Assembly (NCBI GenBank): GCA_016703325.1
Contig: JADJCH010000058.1
Coordinates: forward strand, 1 to 47,711
Length of the DNA: 47,711 nucleotides
Reading direction: 5' to 3'
DNA from: Burkholderiales bacterium
GTDB taxonomy: Bacteria > Pseudomonadota > Gammaproteobacteria > Burkholderiales > Burkholderiaceae_C
Below the pieces are notes generated by a model, which searched no databases, was not told the origin of the DNA, and worked only from the letters and a program-made list of their open reading frames with translations. Position 1 is the first letter of the stretch. Every line of letters begins with the position of its first letter. This document shows, one piece after another, positions 23,383 to 31,659 of this stretch. The position numbers and the translations under genes are program-made.

Positions 23383-25842
23383 ATGAAGGCCCTCAACCGC
23401 AAACTGCTGCGCGATCTGCGCCTGATGTGGAGCCAGGTGCTGACGATTGCGCTGGTGGTGGCCAGTGGCATCGGCGGCTTCATCACCACCCTGTCGGCGG
23501 TGGACTCGCTGGAGGCGGCGCGGGACCGTTACTACGCCGACGGGCATTTCGCCGACATCTTCGCCACCGTCAAACGTGCACCGCGCTCGCTGCTGGAGCA
23601 GGTGCGTGGGCTGCCCGGCGTGGCCGATGCGCAGGCCACCACCGAGTTCCTGGTGCGCCTGGACCTGCCGGGGGTGGACGACCCAATCATCGGCCAGCTG
23701 ATCGGTGTGGACCGGCAGGATCCGCCACGCCTGAACCGGGTCACGGTGCGCAGCGGCCGGCCGCTGGCGGCCCTGCAGCAGCGTTCGGCCGCTGCGCCGG
23801 GCGAGTCGGCCGAAGCAGCCTACGGCGGCGGCGAGGTGATTGCGGCGCTGGTGTCCGAAGGTTTTGCCCGCACCCACGGTCTGCAGCCCGGTGCGCGTCT
23901 GGGCGCACTGATCAACGGCCGCCACCGCACGCTGGAGGTGGCCGGCACCGCGTTGTCGCCGGAGTACATCTTCGCGGGCCTGTGGGGCATGCCGGATCAG
24001 CGCGGCTTCGGGGTGTTCTGGGTCGACCGGGAGGCGCTGGACGCGGCCTACGACATGAAGGGCGCCTTCAACCGCCTGGTGATCAAACTGGCGCCGCCGG
24101 TAGGGCCGGGGGGGCGCAGCGCGGCAGCACGGGAGGCCCAGGTGCTGGCTGACCTGGAGCGGCTGCTGGCGCCTTGGGGCGGGCGCGACCCGCGCGGCCG
24201 CACCGACCAGACCTCCCACGCCATGCTGGACAACGAGATCAAGGAGCAGCGGGTGATGGGCACGGTGCTGCCGGCCATCTTCCTCGGTGTGGCGGCCTTC
24301 CTGCTCAACGTGGTGGTCAGCCGCCTGGTGGCCACCCAGCGCGAGCAGATCGCCGCGCTGAAGGCGCTGGGTTACCCCAACCGGCAGATCGCCCTGCACT
24401 ACCTGCAGCTGGTGCTGGCCATCGTGGCGCTGGGACTGCTGCTGGGCATTGGGCTGGGGCGCTGGCTGGGGCAGGCGGTGATGGGGCTGTACGCCGATTT
24501 CTTCCGCTTCCCGCTGCTGCAGCATCAGATGGCGCCCGGGCTGCTGATGGTCAGCCTGGGGTTGACGCTGGCCACCGCCGTCGGCGGAACGCTGGGCGCC
24601 ATCCTGGCCACGGTGCGCCTGAGCCCGGCCGCGGCGATGCGCCCACCCGCTCCCGGGCACTACCGCCGCACGCTGGCCGAGCGCTTCGTGGCCTTGCCGG
24701 GCGTGCGCCGGGTGCTGCGGCTGAGTGCCGGGCTGCGCATGGTGCTGCGCAACATGGAGCGCCGGCCCTGGCGCACGACGCTGTCCATCGTCGGCGTGGC
24801 CGCGGCGGTGGCCATCGTGATCATGGGCAACTTCTTCCGCGACGCCATCGAGGTGATCGTGGACACCTCCTTCACCCTGCAGATCCGCAGCGACGTGTCG
24901 GTCTGGCCCACCGAGCCGGTGGCCGAGCGCATGCGCTTCGAGCTGGAGCACCTGCCGGGGGTGCGTGCGGTGGAATCCAGCCGCTTCGTGCCGGTGACCT
25001 TCGTCAACGGCCTGCGGCGCGAGCGCAGCCAGATCCGCGGTGCTCCGGCCGTGCCCGAGCTGTACCGGGTGGTGGATGTGCAGCAGCGGGCCCACACCCT
25101 GCCCGCCGAAGGATTGGTGCTCACCGACCGGCTGGCCGACAAGCTGGGCCTGCGCATCGGTGACCCGGTGCAGGTGCTGATCCAGGAGGGTCGCCCACGC
25201 ACCGTGGTGCTGACGGTGGCGGCCACCGTGTCGGAGATGATGGGCCTGAATGCCTACATGGAGCGCAGCGCGCTCAACCGCCTGCTGGGTGAAGGCGACG
25301 TCGCCAGCGGCTTCAACGTCTCGCTGGACCCGGGGCGGGAGGTGGACTTCCTGCGTGCCACCCGGGGCCTGCCCCGCCTGGCCGGCAGCTTCAGCAAGGC
25401 CAGCATGCTGCGCAACATGGAGGAGATCAGCGCCCGCAACGTGCGCATCATGAGCACGGTGCTGACGCTGTTCGCCTGCGTGATCGCGGTGGGTGTGGTC
25501 TACAACAACGCCCGCATCGCGCTGGCCGAACGCGCCTGGGAGCTGGCCAGCCTGCGGGTGCTGGGTTTCACCCGTGGCGAGGTGTCGGCGCTGCTGCTGG
25601 GCGAACTGGCGCTGGGCATCCTGATCGCGCTGCCGCTGGGCATGCTGCTGGGCTGGGCGCTGGTGCATGGGGTGGCGGGGCTGATGAAGTCCGACCAGTT
25701 CCTGTTCCCGGTGGTGATCCGGCCGCGCACCTACGCCTGGGCCGCGCTGGCGGTGCTGGCCGCCGGGCTGGCCAGCGCCTGGGTGGTGCGCCGGCGCATC
25801 GACCGGCTGGACATGGTGCAGGCCCTCAAGACCCGCGAATGA
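23383..25842 (+). CDS. ABC exporter permease, duplicated FtsX/MacB type
   Basis: An 819-residue inner-membrane permease: an N-terminal helix (QVLTIALVVASGIGGFI), a periplasmic domain, a first FtsX block with three helices (LLNVVVSRLVATQREQIAAL, about residues 305-430), a second helix-plus-periplasmic domain beginning WRTTLSIVGVAAAVAIVIMG, and a C-terminal FtsX block (ARIALAERAWELASLRVLGF, about 705-810). The duplicated layout is typical of DevC/YknZ-like or lipoprotein-release-like transporters. It starts 15 bp after the ATPase gene. Confidence 0.92.
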   Translation: MKALNRKLLRDLRLMWSQVLTIALVVASGIGGFITTLSAVDSLEAARDRYYADGHFADIFATVKRAPRSLLEQVRGLPGVADAQATTEFLVRLDLPGVDDPIIGQLIGVDRQDPPRLNRVTVRSGRPLAALQQRSAAAPGESAEAAYGGGEVIAALVSEGFARTHGLQPGARLGALINGRHRTLEVAGTALSPEYIFAGLWGMPDQRGFGVFWVDREALDAAYDMKGAFNRLVIKLAPPVGPGGRSAAAREAQVLADLERLLAPWGGRDPRGRTDQTSHAMLDNEIKEQRVMGTVLPAIFLGVAAFLLNVVVSRLVATQREQIAALKALGYPNRQIALHYLQLVLAIVALGLLLGIGLGRWLGQAVMGLYADFFRFPLLQHQMAPGLLMVSLGLTLATAVGGTLGAILATVRLSPAAAMRPPAPGHYRRTLAERFVALPGVRRVLRLSAGLRMVLRNMERRPWRTTLSIVGVAAAVAIVIMGNFFRDAIEVIVDTSFTLQIRSDVSVWPTEPVAERMRFELEHLPGVRAVESSRFVPVTFVNGLRRERSQIRGAPAVPELYRVVDVQQRAHTLPAEGLVLTDRLADKLGLRIGDPVQVLIQEGRPRTVVLTVAATVSEMMGLNAYMERSALNRLLGEGDVASGFNVSLDPGREVDFLRATRGLPRLAGSFSKASMLRNMEEISARNVRIMSTVLTLFACVIAVGVVYNNARIALAERAWELASLRVLGFTRGEVSALLLGELALGILIALPLGMLLGWALVHGVAGLMKSDQFLFPVVIRPRTYAWAALAVLAAGLASAWVVRRRIDRLDMVQALKTRE

Positions 25843-25869
25843 GACCCGCGAACGAACGGAGTTGCAGGC

Positions 25870-27126
25870 ATGAAACTTCAGAAGAAGACGATGGTGCTCA
25901 CAGTGCTGTCCGCCCTGGTGCTGGCGGGCCTGCTGGGCTGGGCCTTTGCGCCGCGGCCATTGGAGGTGGAAACCGCGCAGGTCACCGAAGGGCCCTTCGA
26001 GACCACCCTGGAGGAGGACGGTCGCACCCGGCTGCGCGAACGCTACCTGGTCTCCGCACCGCTGGGGGGCCGGCTGTCGCGCATTGCACTGAAGGAGGGC
26101 GACGCGGTGCAGGCCGGCGAGGTTCTGGCCACGCTGGCGCCGGCGCTGTCGCCAATGCTCGACGAGCGCAGCCGCCTGGAGGCCGACGCCCGCGTCGAGA
26201 CGGCGTTGGCGCTGCTGCAGCGGGCCGACTCCCGCATCGGCCGGGCCGAGCTGGCGCAGCAACAGGCCAACGCCGACCTGCTGCGCACCGAACCCCTGGC
26301 CGGCCAGGGTTACCTGGCGCCCAGCCGGCTCGACGATGCCCGCCGCGCCGCGCTGGCCGCACGCAGCGAGCTGGACACCGCGCGGTTGGACCGTGAGGTG
26401 GCACACCGCGAACTGGCGCAGGCGCGTGCCGCGGTGGCCGCACTGCGCGGCCCGGACGCCGGGCGCAGCGCCAGTGCCTTTGGGGTGCGGGCCCCGGTCA
26501 GTGGCCGGGTGCTCAAGCTCCATCAGACCAGCGAGGCGGTGGTGGCCCTGGGAACCCCGCTGCTGGAACTGGGCGACACCCGCCGGCTGGAGGTGGTGGC
26601 AGACCTGCTGACCAGCGATGCCCTGCAAATCCCGTCCGCTGCGGTGGTGCGCATCGACCGCTGGGGCGGCCCGGGCGAACTGGCCGGGCGGGTGCGCCGG
26701 GTGGAGCCGGCGGCGGCGACCAAGGTCTCTGCCCTGGGAGTGGAGGAGCAACGCGTCAAGGTGCTGATCGACCTCACCAGCCCGCCGCAGGATTGGGTGG
26801 CGCTGGGCGACGGTTACCGCGTCGGGGTGCGCATCGTCACCCGCAGCGAGCCGAAGGTGCTGCAGGTGCCGGTGAGTGCGGTGTTTCCGGCGCAACCGGC
26901 CGCGCTGGCCGGCGCAGCGGCGGACAACGCTGCGTCCGGTCCATCGGGGGCTGCCGCATCGGCGGTGTTCGTGGTGGACCAGCTGCGCCTGCGGCTGCAG
27001 CCGGTGCGGGTGCTGGCCCGCAACACCCGCCAGGCCTGGCTGGCCGACGGGTTGCAGGCGGGGCAGGTGGTGGTCATCTATCCCGCTGCGGCCCTGCGCG
27101 ACGGGGCCCGGGTGCAACTGCGCTGA
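25870..27126 (+). CDS. HlyD/MacA-type periplasmic adaptor
   Basis: A 418-residue membrane-fusion protein. It has an N-terminal anchor helix (about 7-27), the first lipoyl half (VSAPLGGRLSRIALKEGDAV), a long alanine- and glutamine-rich helical hairpin (about 100-190), the second lipoyl half (VRAPVSGRVLKLHQTSE) and beta-barrel parts (VSALGVEEQRVKVLIDL, GYRVGVRIVT). It should connect the inner-membrane permease to an outer-membrane channel; no TolC gene is present here. It starts 27 bp after the permease gene and completes the operon. Confidence 0.92.
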   Translation: MKLQKKTMVLTVLSALVLAGLLGWAFAPRPLEVETAQVTEGPFETTLEEDGRTRLRERYLVSAPLGGRLSRIALKEGDAVQAGEVLATLAPALSPMLDERSRLEADARVETALALLQRADSRIGRAELAQQQANADLLRTEPLAGQGYLAPSRLDDARRAALAARSELDTARLDREVAHRELAQARAAVAALRGPDAGRSASAFGVRAPVSGRVLKLHQTSEAVVALGTPLLELGDTRRLEVVADLLTSDALQIPSAAVVRIDRWGGPGELAGRVRRVEPAAATKVSALGVEEQRVKVLIDLTSPPQDWVALGDGYRVGVRIVTRSEPKVLQVPVSAVFPAQPAALAGAAADNAASGPSGAAASAVFVVDQLRLRLQPVRVLARNTRQAWLADGLQAGQVVVIYPAAALRDGARVQLR

Positions 27127-27363
27127 ACTGCTGGGTTCCGTAGGCCATAACCAACATCGGTAAAGCGCGCAATCACGCCTGCTTGCTGCACTGCCGCACG
27201 CAAGTGCGCGTGCCACCGGGCGGTTGCGGTTTTTCAGATGCTGCACCGTCGGGAGTTGGGCGCCCCCGGAGCGGCGGGGGGGCTGGACCTTGGGCACCTG
27301 GGGGGTATCCTTGTAACCTCCTGTGACACGTTTCACGAATTGTGTCCTGTCGCGGGAATCCCC

Positions 27364-28548
27364 ATGCACGTTTCCATCGTCATCAACAACCACAACTACG
27401 GTCGCTTCCTTGCGCAGGCGATCGACAGTGCGCTGGCGCAGTCCCATCCCGGCGTGGAAGTGATCGTCTGCGACGACGCTTCCACCGACGACAGCTGGGC
27501 GGTGATCGGCCGTTACGGCGACCGCATCCGCGCGCTGCGCAACGCCGAAAACCGCGGACAGGCCGCAGCCATGAACGCCGGCTTCGCCGTCAGCCGCGGC
27601 GAGCTGGTGCTTTTTCTGGATTCGGACGACTTCCTCCTCCCCGATGCGGTGGCCACCTGTGTGGGGTTGTTCGCGCCGGGTGTGGCCAAGGTGCAGTACC
27701 CCCTGCGCTGCGTGGATGCCGACAGCCGGTGTCTGGGCCGCCAGGTGCCCTTCCTGATGCACGCCGGCGACGTGCGGCCGATCGTGCGGCGCTTCGGTGT
27801 CTACGCCGGCCCGCCGTCCTCGGGCAACTGTTACCGGCGCAGCGCCATCGAACGCTACTTTCCCCTGGTGGAGGCGGACTGGCGCCGTGCGGCGGACACG
27901 CCCCCTTTCCTGCTGGCGGCTTTCAACGGCCGGGTGGTCAATGCCGACCATGCGCTGGGCTGCTACCGCATCCACTCCAGCGCCAACCGGGCGCGCGGCA
28001 GCTTTGGCAACATCGCGGCCCACCCGTCCGACACCCTGCGGGTGGACCTGCACCGTCGCACTGTCTCGCTGGCACTGCTGGCACAGGTGGACGGCATCCA
28101 GATCGATGGGCCCTTCCTGCCCGCCCCCTGGAACCTGCGTACCCGTGCCATGTCCTGGCGCCTGGAGCCCGACCGCCACCCTTTTGCCGAAGACTCCGCG
28201 CTGGGCCTGCTGCGCCTGCAGGCCCGCGCGCTGTGCGAGTGCCCCGGCTACACCTGGCTGGAGCGCCGCGCGGCGCAGCTGTGGCTGCTCAGCGTGCTGG
28301 CCACGCCGGGGGGCTGGGCCGCGCCGGTGGCCATGATCAACACCTCCTCCCGGGTGCGCCGCTGGCTGCGAAAGCTGCGCCACTGGGGGCAAGGGCAGGG
28401 GTCGGCCGTCCCGCCCGGCTCCACTGTGCACGTCCTCCCGACCCCGGAGGCCCGCACCGCACCGCGTGCCTGGCTGGGGGCGGTGGCCGAAACCTCCGGG
28501 CCCGCCGACCTCCTGCGGGAGGACCCGGCGCGCCATCGAACCGCCTGA
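27364..28548 (+). CDS. Family 2 glycosyltransferase
   Basis: A 394-residue GT-A fold glycosyltransferase: MHVSIVINNHNYGRFL start, VEVIVCDDASTDDSW nucleotide-binding region, NRGQAAAMNAG and the metal-binding FLDSDDF. No transmembrane helix is evident, so it acts at the cytoplasmic side. It should transfer a sugar to a surface polysaccharide or glycolipid. The frame is open upstream to 27238, but the Met at 27364 is where GT2 homology starts, with GGGAA before it. It is followed 22 bp later by an ATP-grasp gene. Confidence 0.88.
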   Translation: MHVSIVINNHNYGRFLAQAIDSALAQSHPGVEVIVCDDASTDDSWAVIGRYGDRIRALRNAENRGQAAAMNAGFAVSRGELVLFLDSDDFLLPDAVATCVGLFAPGVAKVQYPLRCVDADSRCLGRQVPFLMHAGDVRPIVRRFGVYAGPPSSGNCYRRSAIERYFPLVEADWRRAADTPPFLLAAFNGRVVNADHALGCYRIHSSANRARGSFGNIAAHPSDTLRVDLHRRTVSLALLAQVDGIQIDGPFLPAPWNLRTRAMSWRLEPDRHPFAEDSALGLLRLQARALCECPGYTWLERRAAQLWLLSVLATPGGWAAPVAMINTSSRVRRWLRKLRHWGQGQGSAVPPGSTVHVLPTPEARTAPRAWLGAVAETSGPADLLREDPARHRTA

Positions 28549-28570
28549 CCCTCCTCTCGGAGCCGCTGCC

Positions 28571-29569
28571 GTGAACCTGCCGACCCCACCCGCTCCCACT
28601 TCCTGCCGCGCCCTGCGCAAGGGTTCGCGGCTGCGGCATTTCCTGCGGCGCTTGCGCAACCTGCGCCGGCCGGACCTGTGGATGGCCCGGCGCATCGGCC
28701 GCAGCCTCAGCGATCGCCACTACCTGGCCTGGGGCCACCTGTTCTACTTCGGCCACTGGCCGGACTACGACCGGCCACGCAGCCTGAACGAGCACATCCA
28801 GGCCTACATGCTGCGCTGCCGTTCGCCCCTGCTGCATCTGGCCGCCGACAAGCTGGCCACCCGGCAGCATGTGGCCGCCACGCTGGGCGAGCAGTACCTG
28901 GTGCCGCTGATCGGCCAGTGGGACCGGGCCGAGGACGTGCCGCTGGAGACCCTGCCGCGTCCCTGTGTGGTCAAGACCAGCGTGGGCAGCGGCCAGGTCT
29001 GGTTCCTGCGGCCGGGTGAATTTGTCGACCTGCCGATGCTGCGCCTGTCGCTGGACCGCTGGCTGCACACCGACTACGGCGACATGAGCCGCGAGTGGTG
29101 CTACCACGGCCTCACCAACCGGGTGATGGCCGAAGAGATGCTCGGTGACGGTCGGGAGCTGCCGGCCGACTACAAGCTCTACGTCATCGGTGGCCAGGTG
29201 CGCTTCATCCAGGTGGACCGGGGCCGCTTCGGCCCGCACACCCGCAACCTCTATGACACCCAATGGCGCCTGCTCGAAGAGCGCCTCACCCTGCCCAACC
29301 ACGCCCCGGACCCCCGCCCGGCCCGGCTGGAGGAGATGCTCGACATCACCCACCGCCTGGCCGAACCCTTCGAGTTCCTGCGGGTGGACTGCTACGTGCT
29401 GGGCGATCGCCTCTACATCGGCGAGCTGACCAACTACCCCGGCGCGGGGTTCGAGCGCTTCATCCCGCAGAGCTTCGCCGTGGAACTGGGGGCGCACTGG
29501 CCGTTGCCGGCGGCGTCCGCAGGTTCAGTCGGCACCGAAGGAGATCGGCTGCGGGCGCAGGCCGGTTGA
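28571..29569 (+). CDS. TupA-like ATP-grasp protein
   Basis: A 332-residue protein with TupA-like ATP-grasp features: RSLNEHIQAYMLR, LAADKLATRQHV, PCVVKTSVGSGQVWFL (nucleotide-binding strand and loop), MAEEMLG, YKLYVIGGQVRFIQVDRGRF, and FLRVDCYVLGDRLYIGELTNYPGAG at the C-terminal metal site (cited in parts). Such proteins ligate amino acids or similar groups onto cell-surface polymers or sugars. The GTG start has CGGAG 7 bases upstream. Together with the GT2 gene it suggests a modified glycan. Confidence 0.85.
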   Translation: MNLPTPPAPTSCRALRKGSRLRHFLRRLRNLRRPDLWMARRIGRSLSDRHYLAWGHLFYFGHWPDYDRPRSLNEHIQAYMLRCRSPLLHLAADKLATRQHVAATLGEQYLVPLIGQWDRAEDVPLETLPRPCVVKTSVGSGQVWFLRPGEFVDLPMLRLSLDRWLHTDYGDMSREWCYHGLTNRVMAEEMLGDGRELPADYKLYVIGGQVRFIQVDRGRFGPHTRNLYDTQWRLLEERLTLPNHAPDPRPARLEEMLDITHRLAEPFEFLRVDCYVLGDRLYIGELTNYPGAGFERFIPQSFAVELGAHWPLPAASAGSVGTEGDRLRAQAG

Positions 29570-29648
29570 GCTCACGCGGGGTGACGTTGCGCACTTCGCA
29601 GATGCCGTGGCTGGTCGGGCGTATTGAGGGTGCGCCGGCCGGAGCGCT

Positions 29649-30206
29649 TCAAGGTTGAGCCTGGCGGGTGATCGCCTCGCGCAGTTTGACGAAGCTGCGG
29701 GAGCGGTTGCGCTCCAGATCCATGAGCGGTGCGATGCGCCGTGCACCTCCTCGCTTCTGGTAGCCCGGCACATGCCGGCGCAGCTCCGCTTCGGGCAGCG
29801 CGATGCGGTCCGGGTCGCGATAGATGGCCTTGCGGTCCAGATCGGCCAGGCGGGGCAGGCTGAAGGCCTGGGCAACGGCTTGCCAGTCCCCCAGGAAAAA
29901 GCTCTCCAGCTCGTGGCACGCGATCCGCACGATGCAGTCTGCCGCGCGGCCAGACTCGGTACAACGTGCCAGCAGGGCTGCCTTCACGTCGGTGCAGTCT
30001 GCGCTGTCTTGGTCACGCAGCACGATGAAACGGCTGTCAGGCTGCATCCAGTGGCGCAGCTTCAGCGCCATGCGACGCTCCATGTCCTGTTTGCCCTCGA
30101 AGACGATGAAGTGCGACTGTACGCCTGGCGGCAACAGGGTGGGCACCCAGGCCTCGAGAGCTTCCTTCTCGGACGGCCCTTCCAGCAAGAAGACCAGGTG
30201 CCTCAT
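29649..30206 (-). CDS. DUF4276-like TOPRIM-type protein, partner of ATPase
   Basis: A 185-residue protein starting MRHLVFLLEGPSEKEAL. Glu9 on the first strand and Asp65/Asp67 in IVLRDQDSAD give the E...DxD metal site of TOPRIM nucleases; CHELESFFLGDW and the C-terminal AELRRHVPGYQKRGGARR complete a DUF4276 pattern. Such proteins are encoded next to AAA ATPases in OLD-like or Abi-like defence modules. The ATG overlaps the stop of the ATPase (TGATG), so both are made together. An in-frame Met 12 codons upstream is less likely. Confidence 0.8.
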   Translation of the reverse strand: MRHLVFLLEGPSEKEALEAWVPTLLPPGVQSHFIVFEGKQDMERRMALKLRHWMQPDSRFIVLRDQDSADCTDVKAALLARCTESGRAADCIVRIACHELESFFLGDWQAVAQAFSLPRLADLDRKAIYRDPDRIALPEAELRRHVPGYQKRGGARRIAPLMDLERNRSRSFVKLREAITRQAQP

Positions 30207-31399
30207 TGCGGATCGGCCCCCGCAAAAAAGCCCTCCTTCCACAGGTAGCCCATGCGATCGCCGGCTTCCATGTAGGCATTCAGCTGCGGGTCATCGGCAG
30301 CCCGGTGGATACGGGTGTAGCCCTCGGTCTTGGCCAGCCAGAACACCTCGTCCAGGTGCACGGCATTGAGGAAATCCGGCGAATGCGTGGATACGAACAC
30401 CTGCCCGCCATGCAGCGCATAGCTGCGAAACTCCTCCGCCAAGTCCCACAGCAGGGAGGGATAGAGCTGGTTCTCGGGTTCCTCCACGCACAACAGAGGG
30501 TGGGGCTGCGGGTCGTACAACAGCACCAGATAGGCAAGCATCTTGATCGTGCCGTCCGAGACGAAGCGAGCCAGGAATGGATCCTCGAAGGACCCGTCAG
30601 AGAACTTCAACAGGACGCGCCCTTCTTCGGTCGTTTTGGCCTCGACGCTCGTGACGCCGGGCACGCGGTGCGTCAGCCGGTCCAGGATCTGCGCAAACAA
30701 CGCCGGGTGCTGCCGGTGCAGGTACTCAACGACCAGCGAGAGGTTCTCGCCCTCGCGGCTCAGGTGGTCCGCGAAACCCGCCTCTACCTCGGGCCGGGCA
30801 CGGCTGATGTGGAAGTCCGACAGGTGCCAGTTCTCGATCAGATTGCCCAGGGCCACCACGGCGGGGAAGCGCTCGAACTGCGCCAGGCCCTTGATGGCCA
30901 GGATGTCGGGGCTCTTGAGGGTTTGCGGCTCGCGCGTCAACTTGCTCTCATCGTCGACCGAGTCCAATTCATTGGTCACGGCTTCACCCACCCCACGAGA
31001 AAAATCCAGAAAGCGCCATGGCTTGCCACTGCTGCCTCGCCGGTAGCGCAGGATTTCGCGCACCACCACCGGCCGGCCGCCTTCGTCGTCGATGTGCAGC
31101 TCGTAGGTGATCAGCTTGCTGCCCTTGTTGCCCAGGTCGGTGCGAATCTTCAGTTCGATCTCGATGGGTCCCCGGGCCCCGCGGCTGCGCACCTCCTGGA
31201 TGCCCCGGCTGCCGCCCAGCCGTGCCAGGGCAACGGTGACGTTGCTGGCCATTGCGTCGCGCAGGAAGGCAAAGACAGAAAACAGGCTGCTCTTGCCGCT
31301 GCCATTGGCGCCCACCAGCACGCAAAAGCGCGGGATGTCCTTCATTTGCACATCGCGGAACGCGCGAAAGTTCTTCAGTCGGATCTGTTCGATTTGCAT
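30203..31399 (-). CDS. AAA/ABC-type ATPase (RecF/OLD-like), defence-candidate
   Basis: A 398-residue SMC/RecF-like ATPase: MQIEQIRLKNFRAF start, Walker A GANGSGKS (30-37), signature region FVSDGTIKMLAYL, Walker B LLCVEEPENQLYP (302-314, with Glu306/Glu307) and STHSPDFLNAV (H-loop). It is the class of standalone ATPases paired with a TOPRIM protein, as in class 2 OLD, AbiL or RloA/RloB-like systems. AGGGG lies 7 bases before the ATG at 31399; another ATG six bases earlier is possible. Lower GC and more varied codons than the flanking genes hint at acquisition. Confidence 0.87.
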   Translation of the reverse strand: MQIEQIRLKNFRAFRDVQMKDIPRFCVLVGANGSGKSSLFSVFAFLRDAMASNVTVALARLGGSRGIQEVRSRGARGPIEIELKIRTDLGNKGSKLITYELHIDDEGGRPVVVREILRYRRGSSGKPWRFLDFSRGVGEAVTNELDSVDDESKLTREPQTLKSPDILAIKGLAQFERFPAVVALGNLIENWHLSDFHISRARPEVEAGFADHLSREGENLSLVVEYLHRQHPALFAQILDRLTHRVPGVTSVEAKTTEEGRVLLKFSDGSFEDPFLARFVSDGTIKMLAYLVLLYDPQPHPLLCVEEPENQLYPSLLWDLAEEFRSYALHGGQVFVSTHSPDFLNAVHLDEVFWLAKTEGYTRIHRAADDPQLNAYMEAGDRMGYLWKEGFFAGADPQ

Positions 31400-31425
31400 G
31401 CTCATGCCCCTCGTCGGCGCACCCG

Positions 31426-31650
31426 TCACGCTCTCAGCAGCGGCGGGATGTCCAGCGACTCGATGTCGCGGTCATCGACGATTTTCACCGCACGCCGTGC
31501 CGCGCTGGCCAGCATCGAAGGGCTGCGATACCTTCACCTCGTCGAATCGGTGCGCATGTGCACGCGCGTGTGCATCACAGGCGTTGTCCACCTCGAAGCA
31601 GGCGCGCTCGGCCTTGTCGGCTCACTGACCCACAGGTTGGGGGCGTTGCA
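31426..31650 (-). pseudogene. Probable remnant of a gene upstream of the ATPase
   Basis: A 29-codon frame (31426-31515, ending DIESLDIPPLLRA) has typical GC-rich third positions and ends 20 bp before the ATPase ribosome site. Just upstream, coding-like stretches continue in other frames: KAERACFEVDNACDAH in a second frame and CNAPNLWVSE in a third, each ended by a stop. This looks like one gene end broken by frameshifts. The family is not recognised. Confidence 0.4.
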
Positions 31651-31659
31651 CTGTGGCGG

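Noticed and set aside
23074..28695. A 1873-codon open frame on the minus strand, the longest in the window
   Set aside because: It is antisense to the ABC ATPase, permease, adaptor and glycosyltransferase genes, all with clear domains; its product is a His/Gln/Arg-rich stretch without motifs, as GC-rich antisense frames give.
31426..31515. DIPPLLRA end resembling the FtsZ C-terminal peptide
   Set aside because: The FtsZ tail ends D-I-P-x-F-L-R; the match covers a few residues, there is no tubulin domain upstream, and chance is likely.
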